DNA of 64,000 nucleotides, taken from contig CP033464.1 in NCBI GenBank assembly GCA_007833815.1, forward strand, positions 2,117,501 through 2,181,500, given 5' to 3'. The notes under the pieces are model-generated. The model saw only the letters and a list, made by a program, of their open reading frames with translations. It was not told where the DNA came from and made no database searches. Each line of letters starts with the position of its first letter. The first letter of the stretch is position 1. Origin of the DNA: Brevibacillus laterosporus (GTDB lineage Bacteria > Bacillota > Bacilli > Brevibacillales > Brevibacillaceae). Below, one piece after another: positions 10,613 through 19,662 of the stretch. The position numbers were made by a program, and so were the translations under genes.

Positions 10613-10628
10613 AGTGAAAAAAATCACA
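10613..10628. promoter_or_regulatory. Fnr/Rex-like palindrome before the flavinylated reductase
   Basis: AGTGA-N6-TCACA, one mismatch from TGTGA-N6-TCACA. It is about 100 bases upstream of the reductase start codon. The same palindrome, with zero or one mismatch, lies before nirB, pflB and pplA. Confidence 0.5.
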
Positions 10629-10668
10629 ATTTAACAATTCTGACATATTCTTATTTTTTAAGAATGGC

Positions 10669-10682
10669 CTAAAGCGCTTTCA
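10669..10682. promoter_or_regulatory. cre-like site (weak)
   Basis: On the minus strand TGAAAGCGCTTTAG, 12 of 14 positions of the CcpA cre consensus, about 157 bases upstream of the reductase start. It could equally serve the divergent DUF402 gene. Two mismatches make this tentative. Confidence 0.3.
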
Positions 10683-10841
10683 TATCAAGTCTTTTAAGGG
10701 ATTGTGTTTAATTTGTGAAGCGTAATTAACGATATTTTCAGTTAAGTAATTGTGCCATATCTCTCAAAATTCCAATTATAATTCAATCTGTTACAATGAT
10801 AAAAGATAAAGAATGCTACAGGGTATAAAGGAGACTTATTC

Positions 10842-11405
10842 ATGAAACGGAAATATGCAGACGTAACGGGATGGACCACCGTAGTAGACAAGCATTTTGT
10901 ACCGCTGGCTAAACGGGGAGAGTACTTTGACGGGAGCATTACTGGATTAGTACTTACCAAAATGGCAGAACCATACTGGATAACGCTTAACGGACAAGCG
11001 ATTTGTATAGCAGATGATGATTATGTATGGGTTCAATGTTTTCCAGCGGGTAGACATTATGTGATGACTGCGATGATGGATCAGACAGGTAAAGTAGTCT
11101 ACTTCTATTTTGATATTGTTCTGCGGCATGGTACGGGGGAAAATGGTGTTCCTTGGTACGATGATTTGTATCTTGATTTAGCGATGATTCCTTCTGGAGC
11201 AAGGGAAGTATGGGATGCGGATGAACTGGAGGAGGCGTTACAAAATAGAACTATTGGTGAGTGGGAGCGAGATTTGGCAGTGTTGGAAATGGAGCGTCTA
11301 CTTCTAGAAGTAACAAATGGCACATGCACCTTACCACAAATGGTACTAACTCATGCTAACGAGTGGCGAAATATTATCCTTCAAATGAAAGAATCCTCCC
11401 AATAA
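10842..11405 (+). CDS. DUF402 domain protein
   Basis: A 187-aa cytoplasmic protein with the DUF402/FomD-like fold. The block VYFYFDIVLRHGTGENGVPWYDDLYLDL near residues 86-113 holds the Tyr, Asp and Asp residues conserved in this family, and a charged helical tail follows. Relatives include nucleoside phosphatase-like and nucleotide-binding proteins that use divalent metal. A cellular role here is unknown. The start ATG 10842 has AAAGGAG upstream. The gene stands alone and converges on yunB. Confidence 0.8.
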   Translation: MKRKYADVTGWTTVVDKHFVPLAKRGEYFDGSITGLVLTKMAEPYWITLNGQAICIADDDYVWVQCFPAGRHYVMTAMMDQTGKVVYFYFDIVLRHGTGENGVPWYDDLYLDLAMIPSGAREVWDADELEEALQNRTIGEWERDLAVLEMERLLLEVTNGTCTLPQMVLTHANEWRNIILQMKESSQ

Positions 11406-11422
11406 AGGAGGATTCTGTTGAT

Positions 11423-12133
11423 TTATTTAGCTGGCGGCTCTACCTGCATTCTAGGCACTTCTGGCTTGCCTATCGGATTGTTGTACAGATAGTCTGGCAC
11501 TTCTCCAACGACAAGAGAATTGGTTATCGGGATGGAGGTGGTTACGATGGTCTGGTCGGTTGCAAACGGTATAATCACTTGCAAACGCACTTCTACTTGA
11601 AGATAGACCGTTATCATTACCATGTTGATACCGGCTTCCGACAGCTTAGGGTCGAGCCAGGTTTTCGCAGAACCAACAGGTATAAAGGTGACGGGTAGCT
11701 TAGGCCCCGCATCGGAGAAAAAGGAGCTTCCTGTGGCTAATCCGAGAGGTACACCCGCCTCGATTTTTTCATTTTCAAACTCTTTTAGCCTGTTTTTAAT
11801 GCGTTGGTTAGCCTCTCCCATGATTTTTGAATAGCCTTGAAAGTTAAAGTTAATAGCACGTATTTTGTTATCTTTATCTTTTTCAATGTCTAGAACTTGA
11901 GCCGTATCCATATCGATTTGGGCAATCTTCTTGGTCACCGCGTCTGCGATGGCTTCTTTGGCAATCTGCTCAGATTTTTGCTTGGCGATCACTAATAAAG
12001 TGGGTTTCATTTTTTGCTCCACGAAGAAGAGACTCTGGATAAGCATTGCAAGAAAAACAATAAAAGCTATAAAAAAAATTTTCTTTTTTGACTTAGACGC
12101 TCGAATGCGTCTTCGTCCCATGCGAATAGCCAT
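11423..12133 (-). CDS. yunB: Sporulation protein YunB
   Basis: A 236-aa protein with a very basic N-terminus (RMGRRRIRASKSKKK), one membrane helix at about residues 26-44 and an extracellular domain. The pattern of a basic tail, an anchor, and then a MKPTLLVIAKQKSEQIAKEAIADAV-like amphipathic stretch is that of YunB, made in the mother cell under sigma-E and needed for efficient sporulation; its biochemical role is unknown. GAGGTG lies at proper spacing before ATG 12133, and a sigma-E-like promoter is 20-50 bases upstream. Confidence 0.85.
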   Translation of the reverse strand: MAIRMGRRRIRASKSKKKIFFIAFIVFLAMLIQSLFFVEQKMKPTLLVIAKQKSEQIAKEAIADAVTKKIAQIDMDTAQVLDIEKDKDNKIRAINFNFQGYSKIMGEANQRIKNRLKEFENEKIEAGVPLGLATGSSFFSDAGPKLPVTFIPVGSAKTWLDPKLSEAGINMVMITVYLQVEVRLQVIIPFATDQTIVTTSIPITNSLVVGEVPDYLYNNPIGKPEVPRMQVEPPAK

Positions 12134-12154
12134 CTTGGATCACCTCATCTGTAA

Positions 12155-12184
12155 ACTATATGTTACAAAGAGGGAGAAACATGC
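12155..12184 (-). promoter_or_regulatory. Candidate sigma-E promoter of yunB
   Basis: Minus strand GCATGTT (12184-12178), 15-base spacer, CATATAGT (12162-12155). Both halves are partial matches to sigma-E elements with normal spacing; yunB is a sigma-E gene in Bacillus subtilis, which raises the plausibility. Confidence 0.4.
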
Positions 12185-12278
12185 TAGCTTGCCTATGGTT
12201 CATGCAAAGAACTTCACTTAAAGGACAGGAATATTTCGTTTATAATGAAAAGGAAGTCAGGAAAAGGGAGAGAAGCGC

Positions 12279-13061
12279 ATGTCTTATAAAGTTATCTTTT
12301 TTGATATGGATGGCACGCTGCTAAACGAACAGAAACAGATTCCAGAAGATACCCGAGAAGCGTTACGAAGCTTACAGGATAGCGGAATTCATACCGTTAT
12401 TGCCACTGGGCGTTCCCCCTTTCATGTGAGGGAGATCGCAGAAGATTTAGGAATTGAGACGTTGGTTTGCTTTAATGGTGCCTACGTAGAGCACAAAGGA
12501 GAAGTAGTCTACTCTACTCCTATTGATGTCGAAAGTATTGAGAAGCTGTACCAGCTTGTGATGGATCGAAACCATGCACTCGTATATTTAAGTGACGATT
12601 CCTTTTATGCGACACATGAGGAAAATGAGATGGTGAACAGCGCTGTTTCTTCTATTTTCTTTGAACCACCAGGCATGAATGCAGAGGTATTCCGCAACAA
12701 GCCGATCTACCAATGCTGGCTTCATTGTGCTGAGGGGGAAGAAGAGGTCTACGAGCAAGATGATGCTCTAACAGACGTACGCTTTTTCCGTTGGCATAGC
12801 GTGTCCTTAGATGTGATGCCTAAAGACGGCTCCAAGGCGAAAGGTATCGAGGCATTGCTTCAGCACCTAGCGGTAGACAAATCACAAGCGGCAGCATTTG
12901 GAGATGGAAAGAATGACATCGAGATGATCGGATATGTAGGGATGGGAATAGCTATGGGAAATGCGCATCCAGAGGTCTTTCCGCATGCGCAATTTGTGAC
13001 GAAGCATGTGGATGAGGGCGGTATTAGCCATGCTTTGAAGGAATTAAAGATTTTGTTGTAG
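12279..13061 (+). CDS. Cof-type HAD-IIB phosphatase
   Basis: A 260-aa cytoplasmic haloacid-dehalogenase phosphatase of the Cof/YidA group. Motif I is FFDMDGTLL (Asp9 and Asp11, nucleophile and acid), motif II is VIATGRS, and the last metal-binding motif is AFGDGKNDIEMI. A C2B-type cap lies between residues ~85 and ~180. Such enzymes dephosphorylate sugar phosphates, pyridoxal phosphate or flavin precursors with broad overlap, so the substrate is open. GGGAGAG precedes ATG 12279. It is a single gene ending in a strong terminator. Confidence 0.9.
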   Translation: MSYKVIFFDMDGTLLNEQKQIPEDTREALRSLQDSGIHTVIATGRSPFHVREIAEDLGIETLVCFNGAYVEHKGEVVYSTPIDVESIEKLYQLVMDRNHALVYLSDDSFYATHEENEMVNSAVSSIFFEPPGMNAEVFRNKPIYQCWLHCAEGEEEVYEQDDALTDVRFFRWHSVSLDVMPKDGSKAKGIEALLQHLAVDKSQAAAFGDGKNDIEMIGYVGMGIAMGNAHPEVFPHAQFVTKHVDEGGISHALKELKILL

Positions 13062-13064
13062 GGG

Positions 13065-13103
13065 AAAGCCGACCGTCTGCTTCATTGACGATCGGCTTTT
13101 TTT
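13065..13103 (+). terminator. Terminator after the HAD phosphatase gene
   Basis: A 13-base stem beginning AAAGCCGA with one mismatch, loop TGCTTCATT, followed by a T-run. It starts four bases after the stop codon. Confidence 0.85.
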
Positions 13104-13325
13104 GTTTCTTGCAAGAGGTTCTTGAACGATGTAAGCATTAGCTAGTAAAAATGTTCTATTTATCTGTGATGTAGAACACACCTGCTGGTCTTTTTCTATA
13201 CTATACTCGGGCAGTAAGTAGATAAAAGGATCAGTAAATCCCTAATATATCAGCTTTTTAAAAACGTAAAAATAGAATAACTCAAATGCTAGTAGGTCAT
13301 TTTAGAATCAGTTTAAACCTAATTT

Positions 13326-13341
13326 TGTGCATTATTTCACA
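13326..13341. promoter_or_regulatory. Fnr/Rex-like palindrome before nirB
   Basis: TGTGC-N6-TCACA, one mismatch from the Fnr consensus. Extended to TTGTG...CACAA (13325-13342) it also matches the Rex consensus at 16 of 18 positions. It ends 34 bases before the nirB ATG. Fnr activation or Rex repression cannot be separated by eye. The rest of the 13.1-13.37 kb gap shows no gene. Confidence 0.6.
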
Positions 13342-13375
13342 AACATATATAGAAATTTTTGGGAGGATTGTCTAT

Positions 13376-15811
13376 ATGAAGAAACAACGTCTTGTGCTAA
13401 TTGGAAACGGTATGGCTGGTGTCAATGTCATTGAACAGATCCTGAAGCAAAACAAAGAAATGTATCACATCACAATCATAGGAAATGAACCTCATCCTAA
13501 CTACAATCGGATTATGCTATCTTATGTGTTGGAAGGTAGCAAAACTATTGATGACATCGTGTTAAACGACTATAGCTGGTACAAAGAGAACCAGATCGAA
13601 CTACAGACGGGAACAGCGGTGACTCATATTGATACCGAAGCTAAAATGGTGTATACGGATAATGGATCGGTATATTCTTACGATAAAGCAATTATTGCGA
13701 CTGGCTCTCAACCATTCGTTTTACCAGTACCTGGTGCAGATAAAAAAGGCGTGGTTGGGTTCCGCGATATTAACGATTGTAATCAGATGCTGGAAGCGGC
13801 TAAATCCTGTAAAAAAGCTGTCGTAATTGGTGGCGGTCTGTTGGGATTGGAAGCTGCTAAAGGTTTGGTTCATTTAGGTATGGAAGCAACGGTCGTTCAC
13901 TTGGGGAATGTGCTGATGGAGCGTCAATTGGATGATGTGGCAGCAACCATGTTAAAAGAAGAGCTAAAGCGTCAGGGTATTCAATTTGCGATGGGCAAAC
14001 AAACAGCAGAGCTACTTGGGGATGAACGTGTTACAGGGCTACGTTTCACAGACGGAAGCATACTTGACGCCGATTTCGTCGTGATGGCAGTAGGTATCGT
14101 ACCGAACACAAGCGTGGCTAAAGCAAGTAACATTGAAGTAGCACGTGGTATTGTTGTTAATGACATATTGCAAACGTCAGCACCAGATGTGTATGCGGTT
14201 GGGGAATGTAACCAACATCGTGGACTTTGCTATGGTCTGGTAGCTCCGTTATTTGAGCAAGGTGCTATCTTAGCTAAGCATCTATGCGGGATTGAGACCA
14301 CAGGTTACGAAGGTTCAGTCGTATCTACCAAATTAAAAATTTCTGGCGTAGACGTATTTTCAGCAGGTGAATTTCAGGATCAAGCGGATATGACCATCGT
14401 ACGTATGCAGGATGACTGGAAGAAAATCTATAAGAAGGTTCTGATTCGTGACAACAAAATCGTAGGAGGTATCCTATTTGGTGATGTCAGTGAATCGGCT
14501 CGTTTACAAAAGCTGGTCAACACCCAAACAGAAATGACAGACGAGGTCTACGCTTCCATTATGGGTGGGGGAACATGTTGTGGTGGTGGCAACCAAGTAG
14601 CTTTAGTAAGAGAGATGTCTGATGAGGAGATTATTTGTGGATGTAACGGTGTAACCAAAGGGAGTATCGTGACGGCGATAAAGGAGCAAGGATGCTCAAC
14701 GGTTGATGAAATAAAGGATTGCACAGGTGCAGCACGCTCTTGTGGCGGCTGCAAGCCAATGGTGGAACAAGTGCTTCAGTATGTACTCGGTGATGATTTT
14801 GATGCCAATGCGAATAAACAAGGAATCTGTGGATGCACCACATTGAGCCGTGATGAAGTGGTAGCCCAGATGCAAGAAAAAGGTCTAACTACGATTAAAG
14901 AAGTGATGCATGTACTAGAATGGAAAAACCCGGAAGGATGTTCCAAATGCCGTCCTGCATTGAACTACTATCTGGGCATGATTCATCCGACAACGTATCA
15001 AGATGAAAAAGCCTCCCGTTTTGTTAATGAACGTTTGAACGCTAACATTAATAAAGACGGTACCTATACGGTAGTACCACGTATGTACGGTGGGGTAACG
15101 ACAGCAGAAGATCTGAAGAAAATCGCTGATGTTGCTGTGAAATACGATGTAAAAATGGTGAAAATGACAGGTGGACAGCGGATTGACTTGGTAGGTGTAC
15201 AGAAGGAAGACTTGCCAAAAGTCTGGGCAGAGCTTGATATGCCATCTGGTTATGCTTATGCCAAAGCCCTGCGTACCGTAAAAACCTGCGTTGGTTCTCG
15301 TTTCTGTCGCTTTGGTACGGTCGATTCTATTGGTATGGGTATTGCTCTTGAGAAAAAATTTGAACGTCTCGATATGCCAGCCAAGTTTAAAATGGCGGTA
15401 AATGGTTGTCCACGTAACTGTGCCGAGGCTTGCACGAAAGATATCGGTATTGTAGGTAATGATGGCGGCTGGGAAATCTATGTCGGAGGTAATGGCGGTA
15501 TCAAAGCCCGTGTAGCAGATCTATTGTGTAAAGTAAAAACAGATGAGGAACTAACCGAGATTTGTGGAGCGATCATCCAGTACTACCGTGAAACAGGAAA
15601 GTATTTGGAACGTACTTCTGATTGGGTCGAGCGCATCGGACTTGAAACCATTTCTACAAATGTTGTAGAAAATGTAGTGAATCGTCAAGCACTATTTACC
15701 CGCATTGAATTGGCACTAGGTCAAGTAGAAGATCCATGGAAAAAAGTACTGCAAGATCAAGAAACGAGAACAAAACTGTTTGAACCAATTATAGTGGAAA
15801 GTCTGTCCTAG
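13376..15811 (+). CDS. nirB: Assimilatory/dissimilatory nitrite reductase [NAD(P)H], large subunit
   Basis: Reduces nitrite to ammonium in the cytoplasm with NAD(P)H. ATG 13376 is chosen because GGGAGG lies nine bases upstream; the open frame extends 30 codons further without support. The 811-aa product has an FAD/NAD pyridine-nucleotide oxidoreductase domain (VLIGNGMAGVNVIEQI near residue 6, VVIGGGLLGLEAA near 150), two BFD-like [2Fe-2S] segments (CGCNG...CGGC near 420 and CGCT...CSKC near 485), and a siroheme/[4Fe-4S] domain with TCVGSRFCR and NGCPRNCAEAC supplying four cluster cysteines. Everything needed in the large subunit is present. The downstream small-subunit gene is broken. Confidence 0.95.
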   Translation: MKKQRLVLIGNGMAGVNVIEQILKQNKEMYHITIIGNEPHPNYNRIMLSYVLEGSKTIDDIVLNDYSWYKENQIELQTGTAVTHIDTEAKMVYTDNGSVYSYDKAIIATGSQPFVLPVPGADKKGVVGFRDINDCNQMLEAAKSCKKAVVIGGGLLGLEAAKGLVHLGMEATVVHLGNVLMERQLDDVAATMLKEELKRQGIQFAMGKQTAELLGDERVTGLRFTDGSILDADFVVMAVGIVPNTSVAKASNIEVARGIVVNDILQTSAPDVYAVGECNQHRGLCYGLVAPLFEQGAILAKHLCGIETTGYEGSVVSTKLKISGVDVFSAGEFQDQADMTIVRMQDDWKKIYKKVLIRDNKIVGGILFGDVSESARLQKLVNTQTEMTDEVYASIMGGGTCCGGGNQVALVREMSDEEIICGCNGVTKGSIVTAIKEQGCSTVDEIKDCTGAARSCGGCKPMVEQVLQYVLGDDFDANANKQGICGCTTLSRDEVVAQMQEKGLTTIKEVMHVLEWKNPEGCSKCRPALNYYLGMIHPTTYQDEKASRFVNERLNANINKDGTYTVVPRMYGGVTTAEDLKKIADVAVKYDVKMVKMTGGQRIDLVGVQKEDLPKVWAELDMPSGYAYAKALRTVKTCVGSRFCRFGTVDSIGMGIALEKKFERLDMPAKFKMAVNGCPRNCAEACTKDIGIVGNDGGWEIYVGGNGGIKARVADLLCKVKTDEELTEICGAIIQYYRETGKYLERTSDWVERIGLETISTNVVENVVNRQALFTRIELALGQVEDPWKKVLQDQETRTKLFEPIIVESLS

Positions 15812-15860
15812 TACAGAGAAGCTAAAGCAGACAAAGACATTGTAAAAAGGAGTGAACAGC

Positions 15861-16042
15861 ATGAGCAATTCTACTAAAACAATAACAAAAAGTCCCTATC
15901 GGGGAGGATCTTTATCGGAAGGTATCGTCTCGGGATTTGCTTAGAAAGTGGTCAGGTTCAAGAACCAGATACAGGCCAAATAGGAATATGCCAGTTACAA
16001 GTGGTAGGAGAAATGGTTAGAATTGATCTGAAACGAGCTTGA
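15861..16042 (+). pseudogene. nirD: Remnant of nirD (nitrite reductase small subunit)
   Basis: A good ribosome site (AAAAAGGAG) and ATG at 15861 open a frame, MSNSTKTIT..., that stops after 27 codons at 15942-15944. In another frame the following bases encode LESGQVQEPDTGQIG... and end VRIDLKRA at a TGA (16040-16042). That is the C-terminal end of a Rieske-type NirD, where CPxH is followed by a WxxxLxxGxV-like stretch. The central ~50-70 residues, including the usual Rieske core, are missing. I read this as internal deletion plus frameshift. A terminator follows immediately. Confidence 0.75.
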
Positions 16043-16047
16043 AAATT

Positions 16048-16080
16048 AATGATACAGGTATTGTACCTGTATCATTTTGT
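16048..16080 (+). terminator. Terminator of the nir unit
   Basis: A 13-base perfect stem (AATGATACAGGTA with its complement) and a TTG loop, followed by TTTTGTTTG. It lies just past the nirD remnant. Confidence 0.85.
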
Positions 16081-16159
16081 TTGTTTGATGACTTGAAACG
16101 TGTTATATATCAATGGTTTTTAGTGTTAAAACAGATTTACAATAAAAATGAAACAAATT

Positions 16160-16175
16160 TGTGAATCATGTCACA
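16160..16175. promoter_or_regulatory. Fnr box 1 upstream of pflB
   Basis: A perfect TGTGA-N6-TCACA palindrome. Its centre is 29 bases from the second box and about 240 bases upstream of the pflB ATG. The 16.04-16.41 kb gap otherwise holds the nir terminator and a long untranslated leader; I see no gene in it. Confidence 0.7.
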
Positions 16176-16188
16176 AAATAGGTATATA

Positions 16189-16204
16189 TGTGATGTTTTT
16201 CACA
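16189..16204. promoter_or_regulatory. Fnr box 2 upstream of pflB
   Basis: A second perfect TGTGA-N6-TCACA palindrome, 13 bases after the first. Tandem perfect sites before pyruvate formate-lyase fit strong induction without oxygen; Rex or another CRP/Fnr-family protein could also use them. Confidence 0.7.
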
Positions 16205-16406
16205 CTCTGACATATAATCTGTCTTGTATGATGAAACTGTAAAGAGTAGCTCACTAGTATCAAGAACAAGCGCTCTTTCAAAAAAGATACTTTTATATCC
16301 TATTTGCCAATATAGAATGGCCTTCGTTACAGGCAGAGACACCTCACGTAAAGAGTTGTGCTGCCGAGTTCAGAGCAACGAGCCAATACTTTAGGAGGTA
16401 TGTAAG

Positions 16407-18671
16407 ATGGCGATTCAAGAAAAAGACCTACAGACTTTGGAACATGCATGGAGAGGTTTTAAGCCAGGTAAATGGACGAAAACGATTGATACTCGCGACT
16501 TCATTGAAGAAAACATCACTCCTTACCATGGCGATGATACATTCTTAGCTGGTGCAACTGCTAATACAAAAGCACTGTGGGACATCATCTCTGACCTAAC
16601 AAAAAAAGAACGCGATAACGGTGGTGTACTTGATGTAGATGTTAACACTCCTTCTACCATTACATCCCATAAACCGGGTTACTTGGATAAAGATAAAGAA
16701 ACAGTTGTAGGTTTGCAAACAGACGAACCATTCAAACGTTCGCTTCAACCTTTCGGTGGTATCCGCATGATGATTGATGCTTGCAAAGCGTATGGCTTTG
16801 AAGTACCGGAATCCATCATTAAAATGTTTACTGATATTCGTAAAACACATAACCAAGGTGTTTTTGATGCTTATACAGAAGATATGAAAAAAGCTCGTCG
16901 CGCAGGTATCATCACAGGTCTTCCAGATGCTTATGGTCGTGGTCGTATCATCGGTGACTACCGTCGTGTAGCTCTATACGGTGTTGATCGTCTTATTGCT
17001 GAGAAAAAAGGTGACTTGCTTCAATTAGAATTAGATTCTTTGACAGAAGACGTTATTCGTCTGCGTGAAGAAATCTCCGAGCAAATTCGCTCCCTGCAAG
17101 AACTAAAATTCATGGCAAAAGAGCATGGATTCGATATCTCTGTACCTGCTACGAACGCACGTGAAGCATTCCAATGGTTGTACTTCGCTTACCTTGCTGC
17201 TATTAAAGAGCAAAATGGTGCAGCAATGAGCTTGGGTCGTGTATCTTCTTTCTTGGATGCCTACATTGAGCGTGACCTAGCTGAAGGTACACTAACAGAA
17301 GAAGAAGCACAAGAATTCGTTGACCATTTCGTAATGAAATTGCGTATTGTTAAATTCCTGCGCACACCTGATTACAATGAATTATTCTCTGGTGACCCAA
17401 CTTGGGTAACAGAATCCATCGCTGGTATGTCCACGAGTGGTAAGACTCGGACAACAAAAAACTCTTTCCGTTTCTTGCATACACTATATAACCTAGGACC
17501 AGCTCCAGAACCAAACTTGACTGTTCTTTGGTCAAAAGATCTTCCTGAGAACTTCAAAAAGTTCTGCTCGAAAGTATCTATTGAAACAAGTTCTATCCAA
17601 TACGAGAACGATGACTTGATGCGTCCTTACTTTGGTGATGACTACGGTATCGCTTGCTGCGTATCTGCTATGCGAATCGGTAAACAAATGCAATTCTTTG
17701 GGGCACGTGCTAACCTAGCAAAAGCATTGCTTTATACAATCAATGGTGGCGTTGACGAGAAATTGGGCATGCAAGTTGGACCACAATTTGCTCCGATTAC
17801 TTCCGAAGTACTTGAATTTGATGAAGTAATGGCGAAGTTCGAAAATGTAATGGATTGGCTTGCTAAACTATACATGAACACATTGAACGTCATTCATTTC
17901 ATGCATGATAAATACTCGTATGAGCGTATTGAAATGGCACTACATGATCGTGAAATTCTACGCACAATGGCTTGCGGTATCGCTGGTCTATCCGTAGTAG
18001 CTGACTCCTTGTCCGCGATCAAGTATGCGAAAGTAAAACCAATCCGTAATGAACAAGGTATCGCTGTTGACTTCGAAACAGAAGGCGAATACCCTCAATA
18101 TGGTAATAACGATGATCGTGTTGACTCTATTGCGATTGATATCATGGAGCGCTTCATGAACAAAATCCGTAAACATAAAGCATACCGTAATGCGTTGCCA
18201 ACGATGTCTGTACTCACAATCACGTCCAACGTGGTGTATGGTAAAAAGACAGGTACAACTCCAGATGGACGTCAAGCCGGCGAACCATTTGCACCTGGGG
18301 CTAACCCAATGCACGGACGTGACAAAAAAGGAGCTTTGGCATCCTTGTCTTCCGTAGCTAAACTTCCTTACGAGCACAGCTTGGATGGTATCTCTAATAC
18401 ATTCTCTATCGTGCCAAAAGCATTGGGTAAAGATCTAGAATCCCGCATAAATAATATGGTTGCAATGATGGACGGATACATGACTCCAGATGGTGGTCAT
18501 CACCTAAACGTAAACGTATTTGACCGTGAACAATTGGTGGAAGCAATGGAACACCCAGAAGATTACCCACAATTAACAATTCGTGTATCTGGTTATGCGG
18601 TTAACTTCATCAAATTGACTCGTGAACAGCAATTGGATGTTATCAACCGTACTTTCCACGGCAAAATTTAA
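16407..18671 (+). CDS. pflB: Formate C-acetyltransferase (pyruvate formate-lyase)
   Basis: Converts pyruvate and CoA to acetyl-CoA and formate in anaerobic fermentation; cytoplasmic glycyl-radical enzyme. The catalytic cysteine pair is in GIACCVSAM (Cys417-Cys418). The glycyl radical lies in RVSGYAV near the C-terminus (Gly729). The length of 754 aa is normal. ATG 16407 follows AGGAGG. The activase gene pflA follows after a 140-base spacer with two strong hairpins. Tandem Fnr-like boxes lie upstream. Confidence 0.98.
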   Translation: MAIQEKDLQTLEHAWRGFKPGKWTKTIDTRDFIEENITPYHGDDTFLAGATANTKALWDIISDLTKKERDNGGVLDVDVNTPSTITSHKPGYLDKDKETVVGLQTDEPFKRSLQPFGGIRMMIDACKAYGFEVPESIIKMFTDIRKTHNQGVFDAYTEDMKKARRAGIITGLPDAYGRGRIIGDYRRVALYGVDRLIAEKKGDLLQLELDSLTEDVIRLREEISEQIRSLQELKFMAKEHGFDISVPATNAREAFQWLYFAYLAAIKEQNGAAMSLGRVSSFLDAYIERDLAEGTLTEEEAQEFVDHFVMKLRIVKFLRTPDYNELFSGDPTWVTESIAGMSTSGKTRTTKNSFRFLHTLYNLGPAPEPNLTVLWSKDLPENFKKFCSKVSIETSSIQYENDDLMRPYFGDDYGIACCVSAMRIGKQMQFFGARANLAKALLYTINGGVDEKLGMQVGPQFAPITSEVLEFDEVMAKFENVMDWLAKLYMNTLNVIHFMHDKYSYERIEMALHDREILRTMACGIAGLSVVADSLSAIKYAKVKPIRNEQGIAVDFETEGEYPQYGNNDDRVDSIAIDIMERFMNKIRKHKAYRNALPTMSVLTITSNVVYGKKTGTTPDGRQAGEPFAPGANPMHGRDKKGALASLSSVAKLPYEHSLDGISNTFSIVPKALGKDLESRINNMVAMMDGYMTPDGGHHLNVNVFDREQLVEAMEHPEDYPQLTIRVSGYAVNFIKLTREQQLDVINRTFHGKI

Positions 18672-18694
18672 GCATACATGCATCCCGACTGTTT

Positions 18695-18720
18695 CCGAGG
18701 CGGCCAGCTGGCTGCTTCGG
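18695..18720 (+). repeat. Hairpin 1 between pflB and pflA
   Basis: An 11-pair stem (two G-U) closing on AGCT, 23 bases after the pflB stop. No T-run follows, so it is more likely an mRNA 3'-end stabiliser or processing signal than a terminator. Confidence 0.55.
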
Positions 18721-18721
18721 G

Positions 18722-18792
18722 CAACAGCAAGGGAAGGAAAGTTACGGAGAAGGACACACTAACTTAGAACAGCTTTCCTTCTCTTGCTGTTG
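18722..18792 (+). repeat. Long hairpin 2 between pflB and pflA
   Basis: Twenty-base arms at 18722-18741 and 18773-18792 are complementary except for one G-U position; the loop is 31 bases. The distal arm ends 20 bases before the pflA ATG and just before its ribosome site (AAAGGA). It lacks a T-run. It could lower pflA output relative to pflB or mark a processing point. Confidence 0.65.
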
Positions 18793-18812
18793 TGTAGAAA
18801 GGATTGATCAAC

Positions 18813-19553
18813 ATGAAAGGTCGTATTCACTCCCTTGAAACATTTGGTACAGTAGACGGTCCTGGTATTCGTTTTGTACTATTTTTGCAAGGCTGCGCTC
18901 TAAAATGTAAATTCTGTCATAATGCAGATACATGGGATACCACTGGTGGAACAGAAATGACGGTAGATGAGGTCTTGGCTGAAATTGAACCCTACTTAAA
19001 TTATTATCGTAACTCCGGCGGCGGTCTGACTGTAACAGGTGGCGAGCCAACTTTACAAGCACCATTTGTCACGGAGATATTTAAAGCGGTTAAAGAAAAA
19101 TGGGGGCTTCATACTACTTTAGATTCTTCTGGGTTCTCTGAAACAGCTAAAGCGGAAAAATTAATGGAAGTGACCGACTTGGTTCTGCTTGATCTTAAGC
19201 AAATGGATCGCGAAAAGCACATCTGGCTCACTAGTCAACCAAATGATCGGACGTTAACATTTGCAAAATATTTATCTGACCACGGCAAGAAAATGTGGAT
19301 TCGTCACGTATTGATTCCAGGCATTACGGATTCGGCTAGTCATTTGCTTAAAATGGGGGAGTTTATCGGTTCTCTACATGGTGTAGAAAAGGTAGAAATT
19401 CTTCCCTATCATGAAATGGGTGTATATAAATGGGAAGAGTTAGGCAAAGAGTATCCACTAAAAGGGCAGCGCTCTCCCTCCGATGACGAAGTCGAACGTG
19501 CATATGAATGGATTAATAAAGGTAGAACGAAACAGCTTCAAGTAATGAAATAA
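18813..19553 (+). CDS. pflA: Pyruvate formate-lyase activating enzyme
   Basis: Radical SAM enzyme that installs the glycyl radical on PflB. ATG 18813 lies nine bases after AAAGGA; an upstream TTG at 18804 is in frame but inside that spacing. The product has 246 aa. The N-terminus has GRIHSLETFGTVDGPGIRFVLFLQGC, then the cluster motif CALKCKFC (CX3CX2C) and the SAM-binding GGGLTVTGGEP. All expected motifs are intact. The IS element begins 38 bases downstream. Confidence 0.95.
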   Translation: MKGRIHSLETFGTVDGPGIRFVLFLQGCALKCKFCHNADTWDTTGGTEMTVDEVLAEIEPYLNYYRNSGGGLTVTGGEPTLQAPFVTEIFKAVKEKWGLHTTLDSSGFSETAKAEKLMEVTDLVLLDLKQMDREKHIWLTSQPNDRTLTFAKYLSDHGKKMWIRHVLIPGITDSASHLLKMGEFIGSLHGVEKVEILPYHEMGVYKWEELGKEYPLKGQRSPSDDEVERAYEWINKGRTKQLQVMK

Positions 19554-19662
19554 CATCTGTTCATGTAGCGAAACCCTCCACTCTTTGAACTGCCCCCCGT
19601 CAAGTAGACAATGGAAAAATAAAAGATCAGACACCAACTATTCACTTAGGTTGGTGTCTTTC

